In this document: piece after piece, positions 7,309 to 16,416 of the stretch
Layout of the letters: each line of letters starts with the position of its first letter
Numbering within the stretch: the first letter of the stretch is position 1
Origin: Clavibacter phaseoli
GTDB lineage: Bacteria > Actinomycetota > Actinomycetes > Actinomycetales > Microbacteriaceae
Assembly: GCF_021922925.1 (NCBI RefSeq)
Contig: NZ_CP040786.1
Location: 2,976,001 to 3,040,000 of the forward strand
Length of the DNA: 64,000 nucleotides
Direction: 5' to 3'
Notes under the pieces: generated by a model
The model's database searches: none
The model's input: only the letters and a program-made list of their open reading frames with translations
What the model was told of the DNA's origin: nothing
Position numbers and translations under genes: made by a program

Positions 7309-8262
7309 GTGGACCCGTCGACGACCTACTCGGTGAGTCCCCGCTACGCCGTCGGGGAGGTGGAGGACACCCTCCACCTCCTCGGCGGTCGCGAGCTGGT
7401 CTCCCTGCAGCTGCCCTCCGGCGACGCCGTGTCCGCGGTGTCGCGACTCCTCTCCCGCCCCTTCACGCGCGCGGACGTCGACCGCGCCTTCGCCGGCCAC
7501 GCGGCCGTGGTGGCCGACCTCATCGACGAGCTGGTCCTCCGCGACGTCGTGGTGGGCGCGCCCTCCCGCGCCGACCCGGAGGACGACGCGGTCCCCGAGC
7601 CGGTCGGCCGGCTCGACGACCCCGCGCAGGCCGAGCTCGCGCACGCGCTCGACGAGGCGCGGCGCAACGGCGGCGACCGCTCGGGGCTCGGCCGCCCGCG
7701 GGATCCGCGCACCCCCGCCAGGGTCGCCCTCGTCGGCGACGCCATCCCCTCCCTCCTCGCGTCGCTCGCGGAGGCCCTCCCGTCGGCGGAGCTCGGCGAC
7801 GAGGACGACGCCGACCTCGTCATCGCCGCGGGCAGCCGCCGCGTCCTCCGCGACGTGGGCGCGCGCATGCACGCGGCCGGCCGCGCCTGGCTCCCCGTCC
7901 ACCCCTTCGACGGCCGCTTCCAGCTCGTCGGCCCGGTCGTCGTGCCGGGCGAGGGCCCGTGCCTCGAGTGCGTCGCGCTCCGCTGGGCGTCGACCACCCC
8001 GTTCGCGGCGGACCACGCGGAGGCCGCCGACGCCGTCGCGACGATCCCGCGGGATCCGAGCCTCGACGCCATCGCGGCCGGCTTCGCGGCGCGCTACGCC
8101 TCCCGGTGGGTCTTCGCGCGCGACTGGCTGGTGGCGAGCACCGTGCTGGTGCTGGAGCCGAAGGTGCTCTCGGCGGAGGCGCATCCGGTGTTCCGCGTGG
8201 CCCGCTGCGGCACGTGCGGGCCGCGACCGTACTCGGGGGTGGTCTCGCCGTGGCGCGCATGA
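7309..8262 (+). CDS. TOMM leader-peptide-binding C protein (E1-ubiquitin-activating-like, SagC type)
   Basis: This 317-residue protein should bind the precursor leader and present the core to YcaO. Its first 85 residues look like a RiPP recognition element (winged helix: RELVSLQLPSGDAVSAV, then RPFTRADVDRAFAG). The rest is the degenerate E1-like domain of TOMM C proteins. Four cysteines in two CxxC pairs (218/221 and 300/303) are positioned to bind a structural zinc. The GTG start lies 10 bases after the precursor stop, with no strong ribosome site, so coupling is likely. The stop overlaps the YcaO start (ATGA). C and D are separate proteins, as in the streptolysin S system and unlike fused cyclodehydratases. 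Confidence 0.85.
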   Translation: MDPSTTYSVSPRYAVGEVEDTLHLLGGRELVSLQLPSGDAVSAVSRLLSRPFTRADVDRAFAGHAAVVADLIDELVLRDVVVGAPSRADPEDDAVPEPVGRLDDPAQAELAHALDEARRNGGDRSGLGRPRDPRTPARVALVGDAIPSLLASLAEALPSAELGDEDDADLVIAAGSRRVLRDVGARMHAAGRAWLPVHPFDGRFQLVGPVVVPGEGPCLECVALRWASTTPFAADHAEAADAVATIPRDPSLDAIAAGFAARYASRWVFARDWLVASTVLVLEPKVLSAEAHPVFRVARCGTCGPRPYSGVVSPWRA

Positions 8263-9521
8263 GGTCGGCGGGCGCGGACGTCGTCAGCCCGTACACCGGG
8301 CTCGTCGCGTACTCCCATCCCATGGCGTTCACGCCCGACGCGATCCCGGACGCGCTGCACTCCGCCCGCACCGCCGACACGGGGTTCCTCACGGGCATCG
8401 CCTCGGAGGGCTTCAGCATGGGGCCGGGCGGCGGCGCGGCGCAGGCGCGCATGTCGTGCGTGGGCGAGGCGGTCGAGCGGCTCTCGCTCGCCGGCGCGCC
8501 CGGCGGCTTCCGGGCGCCGCTCGGCGCGGACGCGCGGCAGGTCGAGCCCGACGCGTTCCAGCGGTTCCACCCGACGCAGCGCGAGGACCCGGCGTTCCCG
8601 TTCGAGCGCGCCGAGCGCGGCGACCTCCTCACCTGGTTCACGGCGCGCTCGCTGCAGGGCGCGCGCGAGGCGCACGTGCCGGCGCAGATGGTGGTCTTCG
8701 ACGCGCCGCACGGGCCAGACGGCCATCGCGAGGCGCACCTCGAGCCGGCCACGTCCTCGGGCGTGGCCGCCGGGCCGACCTTCGCGTTCGCGGCGGGGCG
8801 GGCGATCCTCGAGCTCATCGAGCGCGACGCGTTCCAGCGGACCTGGCTGCGCGGATCCACGCCCGCCGCCTTCGACTGGCGCAGCAGCCCGCGCCTCGCC
8901 GACGCCACCCTCCGCGAGCTCGCGCGGCTGGAGGAGCTGTGCGGCCGGTTCGGCGCCGCCTTCACCCTGCGGGTGCTGGACGCGGCGGCCGACGTGCCCG
9001 TGCTCCTGGCGGTCATGCGCAGCGATCGGATCGGCGTGGCCGTGGGCTGCGCGGCCGACTTCCGGCTCGACCGGGCGGTGCTCAACGCCGTGCGCGAGGC
9101 GCTGCACACCCACAACTGGTGCCTGCGGCTCCTGCCGGATCCGCCGATCGCGCCGGCGGAGGTCGTCGAGTTCGAGGACCACGTGCGGTTGCACTGCCGG
9201 CCGGACGCCCGGTCGCTGTCCGCCGCGCTCGACGCGTCGGGCGAGCGCGCCGCGTCCGTCGGCGGGCCGTCGAGCTGGGCCGAGGTCGTGGCGGGGCTGC
9301 ACCGCGAGGGGATCGAGGTGCTGCTCGCCGACATCACCGCGCCCGAGGTGCGCGCCACCGGCTTCCACGTGGTGCGCGCCCTGAGCCCCGACCTCGTGGC
9401 GCTCGACGTGCGGCACGACGCCCGCTTCCTCGGGAATCCGCGCCTGTACCGGCGGTGGCGCGACGGACCCGCGCGCGAGGGTCCCGATGACCTCGTCGAC
9501 GTCCCGCACCCGTTCCCGTGA
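8259..9521 (+). CDS. YcaO cyclodehydratase (TOMM D protein)
   Basis: The 420-residue protein uses ATP to activate backbone amides so that Cys, Ser and Thr side chains cyclize into azolines. The YcaO ATP-binding signature is visible around residues 55-75 (GGGAAQARMSCVGEAVER) and again at ELIERDAF near residue 187, giving the acidic metal ligands. The C-terminus is exactly PHPFP, the PxPxP motif that is characteristic of azoline-forming YcaO proteins and needed for their catalysis. This distinguishes it from YcaO enzymes of other RiPP classes. The start overlaps the C-protein stop. Its substrate is almost certainly the peptide encoded at 7053. Confidence 0.93.
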   Translation: MRSAGADVVSPYTGLVAYSHPMAFTPDAIPDALHSARTADTGFLTGIASEGFSMGPGGGAAQARMSCVGEAVERLSLAGAPGGFRAPLGADARQVEPDAFQRFHPTQREDPAFPFERAERGDLLTWFTARSLQGAREAHVPAQMVVFDAPHGPDGHREAHLEPATSSGVAAGPTFAFAAGRAILELIERDAFQRTWLRGSTPAAFDWRSSPRLADATLRELARLEELCGRFGAAFTLRVLDAAADVPVLLAVMRSDRIGVAVGCAADFRLDRAVLNAVREALHTHNWCLRLLPDPPIAPAEVVEFEDHVRLHCRPDARSLSAALDASGERAASVGGPSSWAEVVAGLHREGIEVLLADITAPEVRATGFHVVRALSPDLVALDVRHDARFLGNPRLYRRWRDGPAREGPDDLVDVPHPFP

Positions 9522-9591
9522 GGGCGGCCCGCCGCCCCGCACCCCGAGCGACGCGCGCGTCGCCCCGCGCCCGCACCCTGAGGAGGACCGC

Positions 9592-10584
9592 ATGAGCACC
9601 ATCGAGACCGGCACCGCGCCGCCCGCGGCCGACGGCCCGGACGCCGACCCGACGCCGGGGCACGCCGGCCACGCGGTGCACCGGGCCGAGCGCGGGAGCG
9701 ACCGCGACGCGCCCCGGGGCACCGTCGGCCCGATCTTCAGCGTCGGCGGCGCGGTCGAGCGCGCCGCGGGCGACCTGGCGGAGGACTTCCACGAGGCCTC
9801 CAAGATCACGCGCATCACCCACCCCGGCTGGACCGACGTGCGGTACGCGCAGCAGCTGGCGCAGGAGGCGCAGGGCGTCGCCGACGCCGGCCCGGGCGGC
9901 GCCACGAGCGCGCCCCGCCTGCTGCCCGCGCGACCCCTGCCGCCGGCGCTGCCGCTGCCGCACGCGCTCGGGACGACCATCGCGGCCCGGCGGTCGGCGG
10001 ATCCGGGCGAGCTCGTCCGCCCCGTCGCGCTGGAGGAGCTCGCGACCGTGCTGCGCCTCGCGTACGGTCCGCGCGGGGACGGGTCGACGCGCCGGCACGT
10101 GCCGTCCGCCGGCGCGCTCTACCCGCTCGACCTGCACGTGGTGGTGCGGGCGGCGGAAGGGCTCGCGCCGGGGATCCACCAGCTCGACCCGCTCGAGGAG
10201 ACGCTGGTCGACGTGTCGGGGCTCGATCGCGACGGCCGGGTCGCGCGCTTCCGCCGGGCCGCGCCGATGGCCATGGCGCCCATCGCGGAGCAGGCGGCGG
10301 TCACGATCGTCATCACGGGCAGCTTCGAGCGCGCCCGCTGCAAGTACGGGCTGCGCGGATACCGGCTCACGCTGCTCGAGGCGGGGCACGTGGCGCAGAA
10401 CGCGCTGCTCGTCGCGACCGCCCTGGGTCTGCCGGCGATCGGCTGGGTCGGCTTCGTCGACCACGAGCTCGACGCGGTTCTGGGCCTGGACGGCGTGACC
10501 CAGTCCTCGCTCTACGCGATCTCGCTCGGCGGGCCGGAGCCGGGCGCCCGCCGCTCCGCCCGAGAGGAGGCGTCCCGTGGCTGA
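9592..10584 (+). CDS. SagB/ThcOx-type FMN dehydrogenase (TOMM B protein)
   Basis: The 330-residue protein is a nitroreductase-fold FMN enzyme that oxidises azolines to aromatic azoles. The family pattern RRHVPSAGALYPLDLHVVV sits near residues 165-183, followed by IHQLDPLEETL, and a C-terminal AQNALLVATALGLPAIGWVGF segment matches the second nitroreductase half. The first 90 residues are a low-complexity lead plus a region with ASKITRITHPGW, as seen in SagB proteins. AGGAGGA is placed 6 bases before the ATG. The 70 bases between YcaO and this gene hold only the ribosome site. Its presence implies that at least some rings in the product are fully aromatic. Confidence 0.9.
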   Translation: MSTIETGTAPPAADGPDADPTPGHAGHAVHRAERGSDRDAPRGTVGPIFSVGGAVERAAGDLAEDFHEASKITRITHPGWTDVRYAQQLAQEAQGVADAGPGGATSAPRLLPARPLPPALPLPHALGTTIAARRSADPGELVRPVALEELATVLRLAYGPRGDGSTRRHVPSAGALYPLDLHVVVRAAEGLAPGIHQLDPLEETLVDVSGLDRDGRVARFRRAAPMAMAPIAEQAAVTIVITGSFERARCKYGLRGYRLTLLEAGHVAQNALLVATALGLPAIGWVGFVDHELDAVLGLDGVTQSSLYAISLGGPEPGARRSAREEASRG

Positions 10585-11533
10585 CGCGATCGAGCTCGAG
10601 GGGATCACCCGCGCCTTCGGCCGCACGCGCGCGCTCGACGCCGCGACGTTCTCCCTCGCGCCGGGGCTCGTGCACGCGCTGCTCGGGCCGAACGGATCCG
10701 GCAAGACCACCGCCATCGACGTGCTCACCGCGACCCGCCGCCCCGACGCGGGCCGGGCGCGCGTGCTCGGCCACGACGTGCGGCGCGGCGGCCCCACGGC
10801 CGCGCTCGTCGCCGTGATGCCGCAGGCGCTCGCGTTCCCCGAGTACCTCACGGTGCGCGAGGTGCTGGCGCTCGCCCTCGTGCCGCACGCCGCGGCCCTC
10901 ACGCCCGCGGCGGCCGTCGACCGCTTCGGCCTCGACCGCCTCGCGTCGCGCCAGACCGGCGGGCTGAGCGGCGGCGAGCGCCGGCGGGTCGCGCTCGCGT
11001 GCGTGGTCGGCGCGGGAACGCCCGTCGTGGTGCTCGACGAGCCCTCCGCGGCGCTCGACATCCCGGGCCGTGCCGCCGTGCGCGACGCCATCGCCGCGGT
11101 CCGCGACTCCGGGCGCACCGTGCTCCTCGCGTCGCACGACATGGAGGAGGTCGCGGCGCTCGCCGACACCGTGGTCTGCCTCGACCACGGGCGGGTCGTC
11201 GGCCACTGGACCGCCGCCGACTTCCGCGGTCTCGCGGGCGTGCGGCGGGTCGGCTTCGACGCGACCGCCGCCGAGGCGCGGCGCCTGCGGTCGTCCGGCG
11301 CGGTGCCCGAGGCGGGGGAGGAGCCCCGCGGCGTCGAGCGGATCCGGTGGGTCATCGACACCGACCGCTCCGACGTCGTCGCCGGGCTCGTGCTCGCGGC
11401 CGTGCCGCAGCCGCGCCTGACGGTCGTCGAGCCGGGCCTCGGCGAGATCGTGGAGCGCGTGCTGGCGGGCGGCGCCGAGGCGATCCCCCCGGATCCGTCG
11501 CGCGCCGCGGACCACGCGGGAGGCACCCGATGA
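10577..11533 (+). CDS. ABC transporter ATP-binding protein of the RiPP exporter
   Basis: The 318-residue ATPase has Walker A GPNGSGKTT near residue 38, signature LSGGE near residue 130 and Walker B VVVLDEPSAAL near residue 152, followed by the H-loop ASHD. A C-terminal extension of about 100 residues fits the CcmA/DrrA-like group that pairs with ABC-2 permeases. The GTG overlaps the end of the SagB-like gene and is preceded by GAGAGGAGG. With the next gene it should export the mature azole peptide or provide self-immunity, as SagGHI and McbEF do in their clusters. Assignment to this product rests on operon position. Confidence 0.9.
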   Translation: MADAIELEGITRAFGRTRALDAATFSLAPGLVHALLGPNGSGKTTAIDVLTATRRPDAGRARVLGHDVRRGGPTAALVAVMPQALAFPEYLTVREVLALALVPHAAALTPAAAVDRFGLDRLASRQTGGLSGGERRRVALACVVGAGTPVVVLDEPSAALDIPGRAAVRDAIAAVRDSGRTVLLASHDMEEVAALADTVVCLDHGRVVGHWTAADFRGLAGVRRVGFDATAAEARRLRSSGAVPEAGEEPRGVERIRWVIDTDRSDVVAGLVLAAVPQPRLTVVEPGLGEIVERVLAGGAEAIPPDPSRAADHAGGTR

Positions 11534-12306
11534 CCGCGACGGCGACCCGCCCCGCCGCCGCGCGCCGGTGGGCGATCTACCGCGCCCACGTCGTCAGCGA
11601 GCTCGCGCAGAACGCGCGCATGCCGGCGTTCGTGCTGCCGCTCCTCGCCTACCCCGTGCTCATCTACGCGGTCGTCGGCCTGCCGCAGGGCGGCTCGCCG
11701 AGCGCGCGGCTCAGCGTGCTCCTCGGGTACGTGCTGTTCTCGGTGCTCGGCACGGTGACGTTCCAGTTCGGCGTCGGCGTCGCGTCGGCCCGGGAGTCGC
11801 CGTGGGAGCGGTGGCTCTTCACGGCGCCGGTGCCCGCGTGGATCCGGCTGGCGGCGAAGCTCACGGTCGCGTGCGTCTTCGGCGTCGTGTTTGTGATCCC
11901 GGTGGTCGCGGTCGGGATCCTCGCGGGCGGCGTCCGGGTGGACGCGGTGACGCTCGGATCCGTGGCGCTCGCCGTCCTGGCCGGCGCCGTGCCGATGGCG
12001 CTGCTCGGCCTCGCGATGGGCTACTGGTTCCCGGCCCGCGGCGCGCTCGGCCTGGCCAACCTCGTGTACCTGCCGCTGTCGTTCGCGGGCGGCCTGTTCA
12101 CGGGCGGCGACACGAGCGGCACGCCCTGGGCGTCGCTCACGGTGCTGCTGCCGACCGGAGCATGGAGCACGCTGACGAGCGCCGCCGCCCGCCAGGACAC
12201 CGCGGTCATGGGCCTCCCGCTCGTGATCCTCGCGGCGTGGGCGGTGCTGCTCGGCGGCATCACGCTCGCGGGCTACCAGCGCACGCAGTCGGCGAACTTT
12301 CGCTGA
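11530..12306 (+). CDS. ABC-2 type permease of the RiPP exporter
   Basis: The 258-residue protein has about six hydrophobic segments and the DrrB/NodJ-like arrangement of ABC-2 permeases, with a conserved GLFTGGDTSGTPW-type loop before the last pair of helices. Its ATG overlaps the ATPase stop as ATGA. It is the last gene of the cluster; the next gene has its own leader and promoter-like box. No separate CAAX protease (SagE type) or immunity gene is present, so this pair may serve both export and immunity. Confidence 0.87.
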   Translation: MTATATRPAAARRWAIYRAHVVSELAQNARMPAFVLPLLAYPVLIYAVVGLPQGGSPSARLSVLLGYVLFSVLGTVTFQFGVGVASARESPWERWLFTAPVPAWIRLAAKLTVACVFGVVFVIPVVAVGILAGGVRVDAVTLGSVALAVLAGAVPMALLGLAMGYWFPARGALGLANLVYLPLSFAGGLFTGGDTSGTPWASLTVLLPTGAWSTLTSAAARQDTAVMGLPLVILAAWAVLLGGITLAGYQRTQSANFR

Positions 12307-12338
12307 CGCCGACCCGTGAGCGGGCACGGCCCGGTGTG

Positions 12339-12344
12339 TAGCGT
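12339..12344 (+). promoter_or_regulatory. Possible -10 box (TAGCGT)
   Basis: This TAnnnT hexamer lies 64 bases before the isomerase start and directly after the RiPP operon. A clear -35 element is not visible. Confidence 0.3.
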
Positions 12345-12408
12345 GGATCCCGCGCGCCGTCACCGGGCCGCACCGCACGTCATCCGTCACCGTCGACGAG
12401 AGGGAACC

Positions 12409-13464
12409 ATGCCCCAGATCACCACGCCCGTAGCGCTCTTCACCGGCCAGTGGGCCGACCTGCCGCTGGAGGAGGTCGCGCGGCTCGCGAGCGGCTGGGG
12501 CTTCGACGCCCTCGAGATCGCCTGCTCCGCCGAGCACCTCGACGTGTGGCGCGCGGCCGAGGACCCGGCCTACCTCCGCGGCCGCCTCGAGATCCTCGAG
12601 CGCCACGGCCTCCAGGTCTCCGCGCTCTCGCAGCACCTCACCGGCCAGGCCGTGTGCGACGACCCCATCGACTTCCGGCACCAGGCGATCCTGCGCTCCA
12701 AGGTGTGGGGCGACGGCCAGGCCGAGGGCGTGCGGCAGCGCGCGGCGGAGGAGCTGAAGCTCACGGCGAAGGCGGCCGCGGGGCTCGGGGTCACGCGCGT
12801 GACGGGCTTCACCGGATCCCGCATCTGGCCGTACGTCGCGATGTTCCCGCCCGTGCCCGCGTCGGTCATCGACGCCGGCTACCAGGACTTCGCCGACCGC
12901 TGGAACCCGATCATCGACGTGTTCGACGACGAGGGCGTGCGGTACGCGCTCGAGGTGCACCCGAGCGAGATCGCCTACGACTACTGGACCACCCGCCGCA
13001 CGCTCGAGGCCATCGGGCACCGCCCGGGCTTCGGCCTCAACTGGGACCCGAGCCACATGATGTGGCAGGACATCGATCCCGTCGGCTTCCTCCTCGACTT
13101 CGCCGACCGGATCTACCACGTGCACGCGAAGGACACGAAGGTGAGCACGTCGAACGGCCGCGGCGGCCGCCTCGGCTCCCACCTCGGCTGGGGCGACCCG
13201 CGCCGCGGCTGGGACTTCGTCTCGGTCGGCCACGGCGACGTGCCCTTCGAGCGCGCCTTCCGGGCGCTCCGCAGCATCGGCTACGACGGTCCGGTGTCGG
13301 TGGAGTGGGAGGATGCGGGGATGGATCGCATGCACGGAGCCCCCGACGCCCTCGCGCAGGTGCGCTCCCTCCTCTGGCCGACGCCCGACAGCCTCTTCGA
13401 CTCCGCGTTCGCGAACAACCGCGACGACGGGCCCGGCGACGGCCCCACCGGATCGGCCGCGTGA
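12409..13464 (+). CDS. Sugar phosphate isomerase/epimerase (xylose isomerase-like TIM barrel)
   Basis: The 351-residue protein has the AP endonuclease 2-type TIM-barrel pattern: FDALEIAC near residue 31, ALEVHPSEIAYD near residue 181, NWDPSHMMWQ near residue 215, VHAKDTK near residue 240 and a final SVEWEDAGMDR. These acidic and histidine residues match the metal-binding set of sugar isomerases and hydroxypyruvate/inosose-type epimerases. The ribosome site GAGAGGGAA lies 4-10 bases before the ATG. The stop overlaps the GTG of the next gene. The exact substrate cannot be read from sequence; relatives often sit with sugar dehydrogenases or transporters. Confidence 0.85.
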   Translation: MPQITTPVALFTGQWADLPLEEVARLASGWGFDALEIACSAEHLDVWRAAEDPAYLRGRLEILERHGLQVSALSQHLTGQAVCDDPIDFRHQAILRSKVWGDGQAEGVRQRAAEELKLTAKAAAGLGVTRVTGFTGSRIWPYVAMFPPVPASVIDAGYQDFADRWNPIIDVFDDEGVRYALEVHPSEIAYDYWTTRRTLEAIGHRPGFGLNWDPSHMMWQDIDPVGFLLDFADRIYHVHAKDTKVSTSNGRGGRLGSHLGWGDPRRGWDFVSVGHGDVPFERAFRALRSIGYDGPVSVEWEDAGMDRMHGAPDALAQVRSLLWPTPDSLFDSAFANNRDDGPGDGPTGSAA

Positions 13465-14399
13465 CGCTGCGCGACGGCCAGCTGGCCCGCCTCCTCGTCG
13501 TCGACGTGGAGACGGGCGCCGAGCGCATGGTCGCCGAGTCGGCCGTGCTGCACATCGAGGCGCCGAACTGGACGCCCGACGGCCGCTGGCTCGTCGTGAA
13601 CGCGGAGGGCGGGCTGTGGCGGCTGCCCGCGCCCGATGCGGAGGAGCCGGATCCCGACCTCCCCGAGCCCGCCGTCGACTTCCAGGCGGTCGACCTCGGC
13701 GGCGTCCCGCCCATCAACAACGACCACGTCATGTCGCCCGACGGCGCGCACGTGTACGTCTCCGGCCGCGACGGCCACCTCTACGACGTGCTCTGGAACG
13801 ACGGCGCGGGCGGCCAGGGGCGGCGGATCACGGCCGACCGGGATCCGGCGCTCGGCTTCAAGAACTACCTGCACGGCGTCTCGCCCGACGGCTCGATGCT
13901 CAGCGTCATCGGCGGCCAGGTCGACGCGCGCGGCGAGTGGACCACGAACATCCACCTCGTGCCCGTCGACGGCGGCCCCACCACGCAGCTCACCGACGAC
14001 GGCTTCCCGGACGACGGCGCCGAGTTCTCGCCCGACGGCGGCTGGCTCTACTTCAACTCCGAGCGCGGATCCGACCTGCCGGGCCACGCGCAGCTGTTCA
14101 CGATGCGCACCGACGGCTCCGACACGCACCAGTTCACCTCCGACGAGCGCGTCAACTGGTTCCCGCACCCGTCGCCCGACGGCGAGCACATCGTCTACCT
14201 GTCCTTCCCGCCCGGGACGCTCGGCCACCCGGCCGACCGCGACGTGATCCTCCGCGTCATCGACCGGCAGAGCCACCGCACGCGCGACCTCGCGTCCTTC
14301 CCCGGCGGCCAGGGCACCATCAACGTCACCAGCTGGGCGCCCGACTCGCGCCGGTTCGCGTACGTCGCCTACCCGTTCGAGGCGCCGAGCCTGACCTGA
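13461..14399 (+). CDS. TolB-like WD40/PD40 beta-propeller protein
   Basis: The 312-residue protein is built from PD40-type repeats: NWTPDGRWLV, VMSPDGAHVYV, GVSPDGSMLSV, EFSPDGGWLYF, HPSPDGEHIVY and SWAPDSRRFAY, six blades at 45-60 residue spacing. There is no signal peptide or membrane segment, so unlike TolB it should be cytoplasmic. It is translationally coupled to the upstream isomerase (GTGA overlap). Cytoplasmic members of this family are found beside carbohydrate catabolic genes and may be oligogalacturonate-lyase-like or sugar-processing propellers. No catalytic residues can be assigned here. Confidence 0.82.
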   Translation: MTLRDGQLARLLVVDVETGAERMVAESAVLHIEAPNWTPDGRWLVVNAEGGLWRLPAPDAEEPDPDLPEPAVDFQAVDLGGVPPINNDHVMSPDGAHVYVSGRDGHLYDVLWNDGAGGQGRRITADRDPALGFKNYLHGVSPDGSMLSVIGGQVDARGEWTTNIHLVPVDGGPTTQLTDDGFPDDGAEFSPDGGWLYFNSERGSDLPGHAQLFTMRTDGSDTHQFTSDERVNWFPHPSPDGEHIVYLSFPPGTLGHPADRDVILRVIDRQSHRTRDLASFPGGQGTINVTSWAPDSRRFAYVAYPFEAPSLT

Positions 14400-14561
14400 C
14401 CCCGGGCGCGCCCCGGGTCGGGCGGCCCGCGGCCAGGACGATCCGCGGAGCGTAGCCCCAGGTATTTCCCCAGTGTGAGGAGCCTCTACATGGGACCATG
14501 GACGCGTCCGCGCGCCACCTAGCCGTTCCGATTCCCGTCGGCCTCATCACCGGAGACCCCC

Positions 14562-15590
14562 GTGAACATCACCACGACCACCTGGCTCATCACGATCGCG
14601 GTCACCATCGCGTTCTTCGTCTACGAGTTCTTCACCCACGTGCGCAAGCCGCACGAGCCCACCATCGGCGAGTCCGCCCGCTGGTCGGCCTTCTACATCG
14701 GCCTCGCCCTGATCTTCGGCGTCGGCATCGGCTTCACCAGCGGCTGGGGCTACGGCGGCGAGTACTTCGCCGGCTACCTCACCGAGAAGGCCCTGTCGAT
14801 CGACAACCTGTTCGTGTTCCTGCTGATCATGACCGGGTTCGCCGTGCCCCGGAAGTACCAGCAGAAGGTGCTGATGATCGGCATCGTCATCGCGCTGATC
14901 ATGCGCGCCGGCTTCATCGCGCTCGGCGCCGCGCTCATCGAGAACTTCTCGTGGGTCTTCTACATCTTCGGCGCGCTCCTCTTCGTGCTCGCCTACCAGC
15001 AGCTCAAGGGCGACCACGGCGGCAACGCGGCGGACAACATGTTCGTGCGCATCGCCCGCCGGATCCTCCCCGTCCACGACGACTTCGTCGGCGACCGCTT
15101 CACCACGAAGATCGACGGCAAGCGCTTCGTCACCCCGCTGCTCCTCTGCGTCATCGCGATCGGCTTCGTCGACCTGGTGTTCGCGCTCGACTCGATCCCC
15201 GCGATCTACGGGCTCACGAACGAGGCGTACATCGTCTTCACCGCGAACGCGTTCGCGCTCATGGGCCTGCGCCAGCTGTACTTCCTCATCGGCGGCCTGC
15301 TCGAGCGCCTCGTGTACCTGTCGCAGGGCCTCGCGGTGATCCTCGCGTTCATCGGCGCGAAGCTCGTGCTGCACGCGATGCACGTCAATGAGCTGCCCTT
15401 CATCAACGGCGGCGAGCCGATGCTGTGGGCGCCCGAGATCCCGATCTGGTTCTCGCTCCTCTTCATCGGCGCCACCATCACGGTCGCCACCGTCGCGAGC
15501 CTCGCGAAGACCCGCGGCGACAAGCAGAAGGGCGACCGGAAGACGGTCGAGGGCGAGACGGTCACGCGCGCCACGGAGGAGAAGCACTAG
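14562..15590 (+). CDS. TerC family integral membrane protein (metal exporter)
   Basis: The 342-residue protein has about nine membrane segments and the TerC signatures: [14 protein letters not shown] near residue 77, and [16 protein letters not shown] near residue 205, which carry the paired acidic residues thought to bind Mn2+ or Ca2+. [16 protein letters not shown] follows. The C-terminal 30 residues are a charged cytoplasmic tail. Actinobacterial and Bacillus relatives export manganese, partly into secreted metalloenzymes, and some confer tellurite resistance. The GTG start follows a weak GGAGA. I looked for the manganese riboswitch that often precedes terC genes and did not see its conserved core. 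Confidence 0.9.
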   Translation: MNITTTTWLITIAVTIAFFVYEFFTHVRKPHEPTIGESARWSAFYIGLALIFGVGIGFTSGWGYGGEYFAGYLTEKALSIDNLFVFLLIMTGFAVPRKYQQKVLMIGIVIALIMRAGFIALGAALIENFSWVFYIFGALLFVLAYQQLKGDHGGNAADNMFVRIARRILPVHDDFVGDRFTTKIDGKRFVTPLLLCVIAIGFVDLVFALDSIPAIYGLTNEAYIVFTANAFALMGLRQLYFLIGGLLERLVYLSQGLAVILAFIGAKLVLHAMHVNELPFINGGEPMLWAPEIPIWFSLLFIGATITVATVASLAKTRGDKQKGDRKTVEGETVTRATEEKH

Positions 15591-15618
15591 CCCTCCGGCA
15601 CGGAACGCACGACACGAC

Positions 15619-15655
15619 ACGACGGGCCCGGCGCATCACGCGCCGGGCCCGTCGT
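15619..15655. terminator. Bidirectional hairpin terminator
   Basis: Perfect 16-bp stem with a 5-base loop (ATCAC) between the convergent terC and ABC ATPase genes. There is no clear T-run, as is usual in actinobacteria. Confidence 0.85.
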
Positions 15656-15675
15656 CCATGCGGCGGATGCGGGGA

Positions 15676-16368
15676 TCAGCGCGACAGGAGCGTCGCCGCC
15701 TGCACCTCGGTGACGCGGCCGCGCGCGATGTGCAGCCGCCGCTCCGCGCGCCGGGCCACCGCGGAGTCGTGCGTGACGAGCACGAGCGTGAGCCCGCGAT
15801 CCCGCCAGAGCCCCTCGAGCAGGTCCATGATCTCGTCGCGCGTCTCCTCGTCGAGGTTGCCCGTGGGCTCGTCGGCGAGGAGCACGGTCGGCTCCTTCAC
15901 GAGCGCGCGGGCGATCGCGACGCGCTGCTGCTGGCCGCCCGAGAGCTGCGACGGGAGGTGGTCGGCCCGGTCGCCGAGCCCCACGAGCTCGAGCGCGGCG
16001 GTCGCGCGCGCTCGCCGCTCGGGGGTCGCGACGCGGAGCGGCTCGAGCGCGGTCTCGACGTTCTCGCGGGCGCTGAGGGTGGGGATCAGGTTGAAGCCCT
16101 GGAACACGAACCCGATCTGCGTGGCCCGCACCTCCGCCAGCCGGCGGTCGCCCGCGGTCGACAGGTCGTCGCCGCCGAGGGTCACGGTGCCGGAGGTGGG
16201 GCGGTCGAGCGCGCCGAGCATCTGGAGCAGCGTCGACTTGCCGCCGCCCGTCGGGCCCTGGATGGCGACGAGCTGGCCGTCGGGGATCTCGAGGGTGACG
16301 CCCTCGAGGGCGGTGACGTCGGTCGTGCCCTGGCGGTAGGTCTTGCGGACGTCCTGGAGCGTGTACAT
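15676..16368 (-). CDS. ABC transporter ATP-binding protein (LolD/MacB type)
   Basis: The 230-residue ATPase has Walker [10 protein letters not shown] near residue 38, the Q-loop FVFQGFN, signature LSGGQQQR near residue 143 and Walker [12 protein letters not shown]. The DEPTGNLD form is diagnostic of the LolD/MacB/FtsE group that partners FtsX-like permeases. GGAAGG lies 6 bases upstream of the ATG. Together with the gene at 16417 it forms a mechanotransmission-type transporter, likely moving or dislodging a lipid, peptide or antibiotic at the membrane. It is encoded opposite a two-component system that probably controls it. Confidence 0.92.
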   Translation of the reverse strand: MYTLQDVRKTYRQGTTDVTALEGVTLEIPDGQLVAIQGPTGGGKSTLLQMLGALDRPTSGTVTLGGDDLSTAGDRRLAEVRATQIGFVFQGFNLIPTLSARENVETALEPLRVATPERRARATAALELVGLGDRADHLPSQLSGGQQQRVAIARALVKEPTVLLADEPTGNLDEETRDEIMDLLEGLWRDRGLTLVLVTHDSAVARRAERRLHIARGRVTEVQAATLLSR

Positions 16369-16416
16369 GGTGGTCCTTCCGGTTCTGGGGTGCGGGATGC
16401 GGGATGCGGTTCGCGG

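Noticed and set aside
7053..12306. Plantazolicin-type cluster, known from related plant pathogens
   Set aside because: The core lacks the Arg-Cys-Thr-Cys start and the Ile-Ile/Ser run, and no methyltransferase is present.
14400..14561. Manganese (yybP-ykoY) riboswitch before terC
   Set aside because: I did not find the conserved loop sequences; only a GC-rich imperfect hairpin (CCCCGGGCGCGCCCCGGG) follows the preceding gene.
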